This document shows, one piece after another, positions 12,280 to 23,088 of a stretch of DNA of 64,000 nt. Numbering within the stretch: the stretch's first letter is position 1; each line of letters starts with the position of its first letter. The notes under the pieces were generated by a model, which ran no database searches, was not told the origin of the DNA, and saw only the letters and a program-made list of their open reading frames with translations. Origin of the DNA: Eutreptiella sp. 'Long Island Sound 2002' (lineage: Eukaryota; Euglenozoa; Euglenophyceae; Eutreptiales; Eutreptiaceae); contig OZ038380.1 in assembly GCA_964036045.1 (NCBI GenBank), positions 186,384,298 to 186,448,297 on the forward strand, in the 5' to 3' direction. Both the position numbers and the translations under genes were made by a program.

Positions 12280-13296
12280 ATTAGCCATGGGCGGACGTTT
12301 GGTCCGCGGGCGAGGGGTGGACCGCGTCCCGAAGGGCGACCGATGAAAAATTCAGCGAAAAGGGACGCACATGGGGGACAAGGCGATAAAGACGCCCCGA
12401 AAACGGGCAAGACGGGCTCAAGTGCTGAAAAGTACGCGCAAATGGGTGCAAGCGGGCCGAAAAAAATGGCCTCAATGGGACCCCCCCCCCATCCCCCCGT
12501 AACCCAAGCCGGAGGGACACGGACAAACCCTACCCCTAGCGGGGGGGGGGGGGGTACGAAATGGGAGGGACACGATCAACCCCTACCCCTCGGGCGGGGA
12601 GGGGGGCACATACAGGGTGGGCAGGACATGTATCTAACGCGGAATGCACCAGTACAGCGCAGTTCCAAAGCAAAACATGTTTGCATGAAGAGGGGTTTGA
12701 AGTCAGGACATTTGGAGGGATATGGCCCAATTGGCCTCCACAAAGTGGTGCGTTAGCACACGTGATTGCTTATGGAAGGGAATCATACCAAAAAAAAAAG
12801 ACACTCAAAAAGTGTACCCATGCATGGCGTGTGCGTGGCATAGCGTGTTGTCTGGGTCAGTTTACGTGCATTGCGGGGTTTTTTTAGGACCCCCCACCGC
12901 TCATTAGGACCCCCCCATAAACTCAACGCCAGTGTCTCGGATTGGCCAAATGAGTGAAGTTTTAGATTCAGCGACCCCAAAATAGGGGGGTTACTGTGTT
13001 TTCCATGTCAATTTGGTACAAATAGCCCATTTTAGTCCATGCGCGACTCAGTAGGATCTGCCCGGTTAGGAACAGGCGGATCCTACCGAGTCGGTAATAG
13101 TCACCCATATACTAAAATGAGCTCAAAACGTCGCGGGCAGCGGGTTGGCGTGGAAGGGGGCCGCCAGGAGCCTGGCGGTACGCAGTGGCACATGTGCCAT
13201 GTGTGCACGTTTGGGAGGGAGGGGGGGAATCGGAACGGCGGGGGCGTGTGGAGGTGGACCGCGGGGGGGTGCCGGGAAAAGGCAAAAACATAAAAA

Positions 13297-13414
13297 GCGT
13301 ACAGCACCCAGTGTTCCCAAGTGGTCACCCACCTCCCTACTAACTGGGCCTGACCAGGCTTAACTGCTGAAATCGGACGGGTTCAGGTGTATTCCCAGTA
13401 GTATGGCCATACGC
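13297..13414 (-). rRNA. 5S rRNA, array copy 7
   Basis: Differences: CCTCCCTAC for CCTCAGTAC, and GGCCATACGC. The spacer on its 5' side (13600-13680) is the first short-type unit. Confidence 0.92.
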
Positions 13415-14378
13415 ATTAGCCATGGGCGGACATTTGGTCCGCGGGCGGGGGGTGGACCACGTCCCGAAGGGCGACCGATGGAAAATTCAGCGAAAAGGGA
13501 CGCACATGGGGGACAAGGCGATAAGAACGCCCCGAAAACGGGGAAGACGGACTCAAGTGCTGAAAAGTACGCGCAAATGGGTGCAAGCGGGCCGAAAAAA
13601 TGGCCTCAATGGGACCCCCCCCCCATCCCCCCGTAACCCAAGCCGGAGGGACACGGACAAACCCTACCCCTAGGGCGGGGAGGGGGGCACATACACGGTG
13701 GGCAGGACATGTATCTAACGCGGAATGCACCAGTACAGCGCAGTTCCAAAGCAAAACATGTTTGCATGAAGAGGGGTTTGAAGTCAGGACATTTGGAGGG
13801 ATATGGCCCAATTGGCCTGCACAAAGTGGTGCGTTAGCACACGTGATTGCTTCTGGAAGGGAAATCATACCGAAAAAAAACAGACACTACAAAAGTGTAC
13901 CCCTGCATGGCGTGTGCCTGGCATAGCGCGTTGTCTGGGTCAGTTTACGTGCATTGCGGGGTTTTTTTAGGACCCCCCCCGCTCATTAGAACCCCCCCAT
14001 AATCTCGACGCCAGTGTCTCGGATTGGCCAAATGAGTGAAGTTTTAGATTCAGCGACCCCGAAATAGGGGGGTTACTGTGTTTTCCATGTCAATTTGGTA
14101 CAAAAAGCCCATTTTAGTCCATGCGCGACTCGGTAGGATCTGCCCGGTTAGGAACAGGCGGATCCTACCGAGTCGGTAATAGTCACCCATATACTAAAAT
14201 GAGCTCAAAACGTCGCGGGCAGCGGGTTGGCGTGGAAGGGGGCCGCCTGGAGCCTGGCCGTACGCAGTGGCACATGTGCCATGTGTGCACGTTTGGGAGG
14301 GAGGGGGGGAATGGGAACGGCGGGGGCGTGTAGGGGTGGACCGCGGGGGGGTGCCGGAAAAAGGCAAAAACATAAAAA

Positions 14379-14496
14379 GCGTACAGCACCCAGTGTTCCC
14401 AAGTGGTCACCCACCTCAGTACTAACTGGGCCTGACCAGGCTTAACTGCTGAAATCGGACGGGTTGAGGTGTATTCCCAGTAGTATGGCCGTACGC
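14379..14496 (-). rRNA. 5S rRNA, array copy 8
   Basis: One difference from consensus, GGGTTGAGG for GGGTTCAGG. Confidence 0.94.
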
Positions 14497-15514
14497 ATTA
14501 GCCATGGGCGGACGTTTGGTCCGCGGGCGGGGGGGGGGCCGCGTCCCGAAGGGCGACCGATGAAAAATTCAGCGAAAAGGGACGCACATGGGGGACAAGG
14601 CGATAAAGACGCCCCGAAAACGGGGAAGACGGGCTCAAGTGCTGAAAAGTACGCGCAAATGGGTGCAAGCGAGCCGAAAAAAATGGCCTCAATGGGACCC
14701 CCCCCCCATCCCCCCGTAACCCAAGCCGGAGGGACACGGACAAACCCCACCCCTAGCGGGGGGGGGGGGGTACGAAATGGGAGGGACACGATCATCCCCT
14801 ACCCCTAGGGCGGGGAGGGGGGCACATACACGGTGGGCAGGACATGTATCTAACGCGGAATGCACCAGTACAGCGCAGTTCCAAAGCAAAACATGTTTGC
14901 ATGAAGAGGGGTTTGAAGTCAGGACATTTGAAGGGATATGGCCCAATTGGCCTCCACAAAGTGGTGCGTTAGCACACGTGATTGCTTATGGAAGGGAAAT
15001 CATACCAAAAAAAAATAGACACTCAAGAAGTGTACCCCTGCACGGCGTGTGCGTGGCATAGCGCGTTGTCTGGGTCAGTTTACGTGCATTGCGGGGTTTT
15101 TTTAGGAGCCCCCACCGCTCATTAGGACCCCCCCATAAACTCGACGCCAGTGTCTCGGATTGGCCAAATGAGTGAAGTTTTGGATTCAGCGACCCCGAAA
15201 TAGGGGGGTTACTGTGTTTTCCATGTCAATTTGGTACAAATAGCCCATTTTAGTCCATGCGCGACTCGGTAGGATCCGCCCGGTTAGGAACAGGCGGATC
15301 CTACCGAGTCAGTAATAGTCACCCATATACTAAAATGAGCTCAAAAGGTCGCGGGCAGCGGGTTGGCGTGGAAGGGGGCCGCCAGGAGCCTGGCCGTACG
15401 CAGTGGCACATGTGCCATGTGTGCACGTTTGGGAGGGAGGGGGGGAATCGGAACGGCGGGGGCGTGTGGGGCTGGACCGCGGGGGGGTGCCGGAAAAAGG
15501 CAAAAACATAAAAA

Positions 15515-15632
15515 GCGTACGGCACCCAGTGTTCCCAAGTGGTCACCCACCTCAGTACTAACTGGGCCTGACCAGGCTTAACTGCTGAAATCGGACGGGT
15601 TCAGGTGTATTCCCAGTAGTATGGCCGTATGC
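15515..15632 (-). rRNA. 5S rRNA, array copy 9
   Basis: Differences GTACGGCAC and CGTATGC. The adjacent spacer (15818-15900) is of the short type. Confidence 0.93.
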
Positions 15633-16597
15633 ATTGGCCATGGGCGGACAATTGGTCCGCGGGCGGGGGGTGGACCCCGTCCCGAAGGGCGACCGATGAA
15701 AAATTCAGCGAAAAGGGACGCACATGGGGGACAAGGTGATAAAGACGCCCCGAAAACGGGCAGGACGGGCTCAAGTGCTGAAAGGTACGCGCAAATGGGT
15801 GCAAGCGGGCCGAAAAAATGGCCTCAATGGGACCCCCCCCCCATCCCCCCGTAACCCAAGCCGGAGGGACACGGACAAACCCTACCCCTAGGGCGGGGAG
15901 GGGGGCACATACACGGTGGGCAGGACATGTATCTAACGCGGAATGCACCAGTACAGCGCAGTTCCAAAGCAAACCATGTTTGCATGAAGAGGGGTTTGAA
16001 GTCAGGACATTTGGAGGGATATGGCCCAATTGGCCTCCAAAAAGTGGTGCGTTAGCACACGTGATTGCTTATGGAAGGGAAACCATACCAAAAAAAAATA
16101 GACACTCAAAGAGTGTACCCCTGCATGGCGTGTGCGTGGCATAGCGCGTTGTCTGGGTCAGTTTACGTGCATTGCGGGGTTTTTTTAGGAGCCCCCACCG
16201 CTCATTAGGACCCCCCCATAAACTCGACGCCAGTGTCTCGGATTGGCCAAATGAGTGAAGTTTTGGATTCAGCGACCCGTAAATAGGGGGGTTACTGTGT
16301 TTTCCATGTCAATTTGGTACAAATAGCCCATTTTAGTCCATGCGCGACTCGGTAGGATCTGCCCGGTTAGGAACAGGCGGATCCTACCGAGTCGGTACTA
16401 GTCACCCATATACTAAAATGAGCTCAAAACGTCGCGGGCAGCGGGTTGGCGTGGGAGGGGGCCGCCAGGAGCCTGGCAGTACGCAGTGGCACATGTGCCA
16501 TGTGTGCACGTTTGGGAGGGAGGGGGGGAATCGGAACGGCGGGGGAGTGTGGGGGTGGACCGCGGGGGGGTGCCGGAAAAAGGCAAAAACATAAAAA

Positions 16598-16715
16598 GCG
16601 TACAGCACCCAGTGTTCCCAAGTGGTCACCCACCTCAGTAGCAACTGGGCCTGTCCAGGCTTAACTGCTGAAATCGGACGGGTTCAGGTGTACTCCCAGT
16701 AGTATGGCCGTACGC
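16598..16715 (-). rRNA. 5S rRNA, array copy 10
   Basis: Differences: CAGTAGCAACT, CCTGTCCAGG and GTGTACTCC. The adjacent spacer (16905-16985) is of the short type. Confidence 0.92.
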
Positions 16716-17678
16716 ATGAGCCATGGGCGGACGTTTGGTCCGCGGGCGGGGGGTGGATCGCGTCCCGAAGGGCGACCGATGAAAAATTCAGGGAAAAGGG
16801 ACGCACATGGGGGACAAGGCGATAAAGACGCCCCGAAAACGGGCAAGACGGGCTCAAGTGCTGAAAAGTACGCGCAAATGGGTGCAAGCGGGCCGAAAAA
16901 ATGGCCTCAATGCCCCCCCCCCCCATCCCCCCGTAACCCAAGCCGGAGGGACATGGACAAACCCTACCCCTAGGGCGGGGAGGGGGGCACATACACGGTG
17001 GGCAGGACATGTATCTAACGCGGAATGCACCAGTACAGCGCAGTTCCAAAGCAAAACATGTTTGCATGAAGAGGGGTTTGAAGTCAGGACATTGGGAGGG
17101 ATATGGCCAAATTGGCCTCCACAAAGTGGTGCGTTAGCACACGTGATTGCTTATGGAAGGGAAATCATACCAAAAAAAAATAGACACTCAAGAAGTGTAC
17201 CCCTGCATGGCGTGTGCGTGGCATAGCGCGTTGTCTGGGTCAGTTTACGTGCATTGCGGGGTTTTTTTAGGACCCCCCACCGCTCATTAGGACCCCCCCC
17301 TAACCTCGACGCCAGTGTCTCGGATTGGCCAAATGAGTGAAGTTTTGGATTCAGCGACCCCGAAATAGGGGGGTTACTGTGTTTTCCATGTCAATTTGGT
17401 ACAAATAGCCCATTTTAGTCCATGCGCGACTCGGTAGGATCTGCCCGGTTAGGAACAGGCGGATCCTACCGAGTCGGTAATAGTCACCCATATACTAAAA
17501 TGAGCTCAAAACGTCGCGGGCAGCGGGTTGGCGTGGAAGGGGGCCACCAGGAGCCTGGCCGTACGCAGTGGCACATGTGCCATGTGTGCACGTTTGGGAG
17601 GGAGGGGGGGAATCGGAACGGCGGGGGCGTGTGGGGATGGACCGCGGGGGGGTGCCGGAAAAAGGCAAAAACATAAAA

Positions 17679-17785
17679 ACATACAGCACCCAGTGTTCCC
17701 AAGTGGTCACCCACCTCAGTACTAACTGGGCCTGACCAGGCTTAACCGCTGAAATCGGACGGGCCCAGGTGTATTCCCAGTAGTA
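17679..17785 (-). pseudogene. 5S rRNA, 3' part, interrupted by element
   Basis: Residues 12-118 of the 5S gene remain; the first 11 residues are replaced by the element beginning at 17786. Its 3' end reads CATAC instead of CGTAC, and it carries AACCGCT and GGGCCCAGG changes found in no other copy. With the 5' part at 23088-23155 it duplicates 5S residues 12-68. Confidence 0.88.
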
Positions 17786-17990
17786 CTTGGGCGTCACAAG
17801 TTGCTCACCCTCTAGGACCCCATATACGCGCGATTTGACAATATTCTACATTTCTACTTTGAGTATGTTATTTGACGTATGTGACCAAAGTTGTTGGCAG
17901 AGCTGTGTGACACCCGTTGAAATACGTGTTGATGTGTTAGCCTTGTGTATACCCGTCCTCTAGTGTGTTGTATTTGACGTTTTTCTGAAG

Positions 17991-18291
17991 CTGGCCGAAA
18001 TTTCGGCCAGGTTTTGGGTAACATTGCAAACAACTATGTGTATATGCAGTTTTTGACCCTTCTGGCCGAAATTTCGGCCAGCTTTTTGGTTTCCTGGTGA
18101 ATAGGCATGATTATTTTCATTTTTCTTAGGGCTGGCCGAAATTTCGGCCAGCTTTTTGGTCTGTTCACTATTCAAGCACTTATATTCTGGTTTTTGGGTG
18201 GGCTGGCCGAAATTTCGGCCAGCTTTTCCTATTGTTGAACATGTAAGCAATTATTTCCCCTTTGAACACACCTGGCCGAAATTTCGGCCAG
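17991..18291. repeat. Cluster of five palindromic 20-mers at ~70-bp spacing
   Basis: Five exact copies of CTGGCCGAAATTTCGGCCAG lie at 17991, 18062, 18132, 18203 and 18272. They are separated by 51, 50, 51 and 49 bp of non-matching, T-rich sequence. The cluster ends about 70 bp before the start codon of the first coding block. The spacers share only a tendency to start with CTTTT. The layout resembles a CRISPR array, but no cas-like gene is present and the host is eukaryotic. Confidence 0.93.
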
Positions 18292-18362
18292 CTTGCAATT
18301 GTCGTTGTTCATGAGTATTACACCATACACTGCTACATAACTGTTTTCTTGTCTCAGCATTA

Positions 18363-20572
18363 ATGTCTTCTGCTATTACTGTCAATGTTGTACATGCTGC
18401 AGTTACTGGTGCTTTTGCTACTACAGCCAAAGGGCTGTTGCGAAATGCATTACGTGGTGGGACTCTGCAAAAGCTTTTGCAATTCTGCCTCTTCTTGCGG
18501 AAGAATCGCAGGAGCCGGCACTCCCTGACACAGTTGAAGGCCGCCGCCACTGAGAAGAAGCCCCCACGATGGTACTTGACATTTTTGTCACAGTTCCATG
18601 CCCTATACTGCCTGCTGCGCCGTATGGCCCTCCCATACTCTAACTGTGGGTCTGGTTACAACTGGGGTATTATGTCCTGCCGCCAACGCCGTAAGGTAGG
18701 AGTCCTTGCTCAGTGTAACACTAAGCAGCAGTCCATTCACCATCGTGCTGGACTAGCAGCACACAACTTGTGGAACACCATGCAACGTAGGCAAGTTTGT
18801 ATATGGTTTGATAACCTGAGGCGTTACAGGTCGGGAGCTGATCCCCATTCACCCGACTTAACCCTAAATTGTACAGCTGTTGCTGTTTTGCACACTACTG
18901 CCCTACCTGCATACCGGGGTCTGCCGGAGCTGGCCGAAATTGAGGCCAGGGTACCAAAGGTTGCTGATGACATCTTTCGCTCACACAGAGCATTGTTTGA
19001 TCGTATTGATGTTGCCAACCAAGGTATTCAGAGAGTTTGGGTTCGTGCTCTTTTGGATATTGCCAGAAAAAATGTTCGTTCCCTCAACTGGAGACCCTTC
19101 TTCTTGTCTGAGCTCCGCTCCGGCACACACAAAGATTTTTTTGCAACTCGTGGTTGATTTGTCATGTGTGGAACACCGCACCAGACACTGTGTTCCGCTG
19201 CTTGTGGACATGAAAATACACGTTGCCCTACTTACTGTGTTATGGTGCTGCTTATGTTCCCTGGAATGTACCACAATTACTGTTGGGTTTTCCCTTGGTG
19301 TACGGAGTATGGCATAGCTATAAGTATTGCGTTGAATTGATCTACAGGGCGTTCCTACCGTTCATTAAGTTTTTGGAGCAGGGGAACAGCCTTCAGGTTG
19401 GGTCTATCCTCCCTCGCAAGGTCAAGGTCATCCATATGGAGAAGACGTTGCTTGGACTCATGCTAGCCACATCGTCCAATAGAGGCAGACTAGATGAGCG
19501 CGTCACTTCCCTGCTCAATAGCCAGCGGGACCTGCCACCCATTCAGCGCAAGGGTTTGCGTATTTTATTAGCCCTTAAGGCTTTGCTGTACACATACTGT
19601 CCAGCTGCTTTCAGCATTGGGACTTTGATTCGTGAGTGCAACTGGGAGGGACGGGGGGCAGGTTCCGGTATTGTAGCTAAGCAGGCACTTGAGATGTCCC
19701 TACTGCTCATGCTGAACATCCTAAAGCCCGAGGAACAGTTAACCACGGAGTATGTGAAAACCACCGCTGTTGCTCTTTTGTTTTGGAGTCAGTGGCATTC
19801 CGCCTCCCTAGGGTGTATCCACTCTGAGGAGCTGGGTGAGGCACTTCTGAGTCGGTTCTCAGCCCACTGTCGCCGCAACACTGCCTGTACTAGTGTCCAA
19901 CAGTCGTCTGATTTATTTCTGACACTTCCCCCTGTCCAACCGGGAGAGAAAGTTTTGCGTGGTGTGCTGACTGAGAGATCCGTGGCAATGTTCTCTGCCA
20001 ATCTTAAACAATTCATCTTGACAGCCCATACAAAGAGCCTGCCCATTTGTGTTCCCGTTCCGGACTATAAAGTTGAGGTGAGAAGACTGGATGCAGTTGA
20101 GGGTTTGACGTTTCCAGGTACCATGTCTAGGACACGAATCACCACAGACCGTTTAAAAGTGGTTCTGTTGCATGCAATGCAAAATCTGGTTGCGCGTACC
20201 AGGGTTCTTGAGGGTGTTGAGGATTTTTTACAGACAAATGCACCTGCCCGCACTGCTGCCGAGCAAGGGGTGTTTCGTACTGCACATGCTTCTATTCGCG
20301 CTGCCAACCGTGCACCGCCTACTGCTGCTGCTGCTGCTCCTGGTGGAATTGCCTTGCCCCCAAAGCCACCCCCAAAGCCCCGAGCCAGAGGCCCCCCAGT
20401 ACACCCCCCGGCCCCCCCCCGCCCAGTACCCGCCCCCGCTCTTGATGATTCCATTGCTGTCGACTCTTGTGATAGTGACCAGGATATTGATTGTGATGCA
20501 GACAGCGTTGCCTCCTTTGAAGCCCTAGATGAGGCGGAACAGATCGGTGTGGATACCCAGGATTGGGACTGA
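18363..20572 (+). CDS. Unrecognised element protein, frame broken by two indels
   Basis: Three consecutive reading frames appear to be one gene of about 735 codons. Frame one runs from ATG 18363 into ...SELRSGTHKDFF and stops at 19157. An extra T in the T7 run at 19136-19142 would explain the jump to the frame reading LQLVVDLSCVEH. An extra A in the A4 run at 19213-19216 would explain the return to the frame that stays open to 20572. The N-terminal part is basic, the middle contains WFDNLRRYRSGADP and PLVYGVWHSYKYC, then comes an Ala/Pro-rich linker (about 20300-20440) and an acidic C-terminal tail ending DTQDWD. No catalytic motif was recognised. A degenerate palindrome copy lies in frame at 18930. 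The indels may be mutations or homopolymer sequencing errors; the lack of other stops over 2.2 kb favours recent loss or error. Confidence 0.6.
18930..18949 (+). repeat. Degenerate palindrome copy inside coding sequence
   Basis: CTGGCCGAAATTGAGGCCAG differs from the palindrome only at central positions and reads in frame as LAEIEA within the first coding block. It may be an exonised copy or a chance match under coding constraint. Confidence 0.6.
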
Positions 20573-20664
20573 TTTCTGTTTGCAGCTGTGTTTGTCACTG
20601 TGGTATGGGTTCTGCCACGCATTGCCAGTGATTTTGGTGTGTCTATTTGCTGTTTCATGTTTTT

Positions 20665-20823
20665 CTGGCCGAAATTTCGGCCAGACTTGTTGTTTTGTCA
20701 TATGGCTACCACCAGAACACGAATGACTTAAGGTTCTGGCCGAAATTTCGGCCAGCCTCTCAGAATGGTATTTGTACACAGTGGTTTGACATGCAGAGCA
20801 GTACTGGCCGAAATTTCGGCCAG
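20665..20823. repeat. Second palindrome cluster, three copies
   Basis: Exact copies of the 20-mer lie at 20665, 20736 and 20804, separated by 51 and 48 bp of unique sequence, in the interval between the first and second coding blocks. Spacing equals that of the upstream cluster although the spacer sequences differ. Confidence 0.92.
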
Positions 20824-20942
20824 GTTTTCCGAATTTCCTGTCAGGCAGTCCGTTTTGGTCCTTTTTTGTTTGATCTGTGCTTGTTATTTGCTATCTGGGA
20901 ACTCTCCCCTTCATGAAATGTTGCCCTGTAGCCCTTTATTTT

Positions 20943-22360
20943 ATGACTGAGCCTGGAGGGGTATCGCAGGACATGGCTGTTTCGCCAGATGGTGAGCCTG
21001 CAGCAGACAATGGGCAATCTCAAGTGCAATCCCAGTCTCAAGAGGACCAGGCGAGCACACCGGGACTCCAAAAGATGCCTAAGGCCGCACCAAAGAAAAA
21101 TTCATCATCCTCCATCAAGTTATCCGACTGGGTTACGTCAACGACGAAAATAAAGGTTCGGTGGGATCAGATTATTATCGACCACGACCGAAAATTTGGT
21201 CAGGTCCGTAGGATTTCGGACGATCGCGTGCAACGCCGCTACGACGATCTGAAGGCAGCCCCGCCTGTGGATTACATCCAGGATCTTCTTTTTTATAAAG
21301 TCACTCGTATGTGTGTTGTGGTATTCTTCTCGATAGTACCGTTTTCGCGTCTGAATTTTGGACCCTGCTGTTACGAATATCCCTGTTGCACAGCCACTCG
21401 CTGGGTTCTGTTGGGGGGTCAGCATGTTTACACTGCTGCCCAAAAACACAAGACCGAATTTGAGATGAAAAATATGGAGACTCCGGATTGGACCCTGGTA
21501 TTTGGTGGTTATGAAGTCAAACAGGACTGCCCCCTGCGGACTAGGCGCCGCCTTGCAGGCTTACATCAAATCCAGACCACTGCTGGGTGAGCATCCACCA
21601 CATCGGAGCAAATGTCCCTACTCCTGGATAGGCTTGAGGATGAGGATGCCAATGAGTACACCCTGTACCATCACATTACTGTTATGCTTGAAGAGTGTGG
21701 TGTTACTGCCGAGGAAGGCACTGTGGTGTGTTTCATTTATTAATTGGGTTTTGTCGATCGACCTGGCCGAAATTTTGGCCAGCTTCTGTCTTCCACACGT
21801 TCTCCTGTGCAGAGTGCTGTTGCCAAACGGTGGGGTGGCGTTGGGCGTTTGGTGAAATTTGTGGGTCTTCCTTCAGTAGACGCCATGGCAGCCATGGAAA
21901 AGCGTGGACTACATCCCGCACTGGGTACGTTCAAGGAAGTGGAAGGCATCACGCCTGACCGACTTCGCGAGATCGTAGGTTACATGGATGGGACAAAAAG
22001 TACCCTACCTGGTCTCAAAAAAATTATAAAAGATGTTAACAAGGCCCAGATGTGGTCCTGGCACATTCTTCATCCTGAGGCGGCTACCAATGGGCTTGGG
22101 AACAACACCAGAGGTAAGTTTTGGTCAAACAGGGGTTTGTATTCGAATAAATCGACCGACCTGGCCGAAATTTCGGCCAGCTTGTGTGTCGTTCAATTAA
22201 TGCACAATAGGGGCCCACCCTGTGCTACCACCTGTCTGCAGCTACACTTGGTACTATCGAGATGGCCAAAAGGCAGTGCGCTATTGCATCACACCTGAAG
22301 GTAGCCTATGGCAGTTGGACCTGGACTGAAGAAAACCCCTGGCCCCGTGGTCAGCAGTAA
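20943..22360 (+). CDS. Multi-exon element protein with GGQH (ParB-like?) motif
   Basis: Starts at ATG 20943 (MTEPGGVSQDM). Introns inferred from GT-AG ends and phase: 21307-21393 (87 nt), 21726-21812 (87 nt, holds a palindrome variant) and 22114-22241 (128 nt, holds an exact palindrome). An in-frame TGA at 21588 is removed if 21587-21631 is a 45-nt intron; otherwise an indel is present. The N-terminus is Gln/Ser-rich and low-complexity. The next exon reads RWVLLGGQHVYTAAQKHK and later RRRLAG, reminiscent of the GGQH-x3-A pattern of ParB/sulfiredoxin-fold domains; this is inference from motif only. The last exon ends EENPWPRGQQ then TAA. Alternatively, splicing 22301-22354 joins it in frame to the following block. 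Confidence 0.55.
21763..21782. repeat. Palindrome variant inside intron
   Basis: CTGGCCGAAATTTTGGCCAG, one base off the perfect palindrome, sits in the middle of the 87-nt intron 21726-21812. Confidence 0.85.
22161..22180. repeat. Palindrome inside intron
   Basis: Exact copy of the 20-mer within the intron 22114-22241, 47 nt after the GTAAGT donor. It is preceded by CGATCGAC/CGACCGAC-type sequence, as is the copy at 21763 (TCGATCGAC versus TCGACCGAC), suggesting the two intron copies share a longer origin. Confidence 0.9.
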
Positions 22361-23088
22361 TTAAGGCCCCTCTTTGGAAAGAACCCAAATATGAGGGGTT
22401 GCGGGGATTGTTGCAGAAGCCTGTTGCTAAGCCTGTTTGTGAAAAATCTGATACTGGTCTGGTCAGTATCCAGTGTGCTAGGGAGTCCCTCGTTGAGTCA
22501 AGCACAGGCAAACTCATTGCAGAGTCAGGCCGTGTGGAACTGATGGCAATGCGTTGTGGAGTCCCTGTTCCCAGTATCATTAGTTCACTGCCCTTTGCTG
22601 CTTGTATCATTGAGGTGCCCGGCCTCTATACAGCTGGTTTGCATAACCTGGTTGCGCAGCTGCTTTTGTCCGGTGTGCCTGTGTTCATTGCGGGTGAGTC
22701 TGCTGATGTGAAAGCCACTGTTGCTGCTTTGAAGGCCAGTGTGGCTGAGGATATGTATCAGTGTGATGTTGCACTTTACAATTTGTCAAGCAAGACCCCG
22801 CTGTACACTTCTACGTCCCATCTGGTTTCCATTTGTTCTGCCACTGCCTTTGATAACAGGCTTCCCCGTTACGTGGCTTTTACTGAAGGACCCATGTCGT
22901 CTGTGATGCCTGTTGAAATATTCTCATTTCTTTTGAGCCTGGTTCCGGTCCCAGAACGGGCAGGCAACTGGTTTTTGCTGGGGACTCTGTCTGTGTATTT
23001 TGCAAGCATGATGTGTACCAGGGTTTCCAAGGACTGTAATGTTGTGTGTGCCCTTTTGGGTGAGGAGACTGTTGTGCCCGATGACTAG
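22330..23088 (+). CDS. Third element coding block, possibly end of preceding gene
   Basis: Open for about 250 codons from just after an in-frame TGA at 22327 to TAG at 23086-23088. No ATG lies near its start; the first in-frame ATGs are around 22543. It therefore probably continues the preceding gene, either through a 54-nt GT-AG intron (22301-22354) that would remove the TGA and keep frame, or after an indel. The product is soluble-looking, with hydrophobic alternations such as SLPFAACIIEVPGLYTAG and LSVYFASMMCTRV, and ends EETVVPDD. Family not recognised. The stop codon overlaps the first base of the right 5S fragment, so the natural 3' end of the gene may be missing. Confidence 0.55.
   Translation, partial: RKPLAPWSAVIKAPLWKEPKYEGLRGLLQKPVAKPVCEKSDTGLVSIQCARESLVESSTGKLIAESGRVELMAMRCGVPVPSIISSLPFAACIIEVPGLYTAGLHNLVAQLLLSGVPVFIAGESADVKATVAALKASVAEDMYQCDVALYNLSSKTPLYTSTSHLVSICSATAFDNRLPRYVAFTEGPMSSVMPVEIFSFLLSLVPVPERAGNWFLLGTLSVYFASMMCTRVSKDCNVVCALLGEETVVPDD

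Larger units (their letters stand above)
17786..23087 (+). mobile_element. Intron-bearing element inserted in a 5S gene
   Basis: A 5.3-kb non-rDNA block, visibly less GC-rich than the array, sits between overlapping parts of one 5S gene. It contains three plus-strand coding blocks (18363-20572, 20943-22360, 22330-23088) and eleven exact or near-exact copies of the palindrome CTGGCCGAAATTTCGGCCAG. The last coding block ends with a TAG whose final G is the first matching base of the right 5S fragment, so there is no 3' untranslated region on this side. A weak resemblance between the left end (GGGCGTCACAAGTTGCTCACC) and the reverse complement of the right end (GGGCACAACAGTCTCCTCACC) might be a degraded inverted repeat. 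No reverse transcriptase, DDE transposase or tyrosine recombinase motif was recognised, so the class is unknown. Confidence 0.75.

Noticed and set aside
17991-18291. True CRISPR array
   Set aside because: Repeats are perfect 20-nt palindromes, no cas genes are nearby, copies also sit inside introns, and the context is a eukaryotic 5S array.
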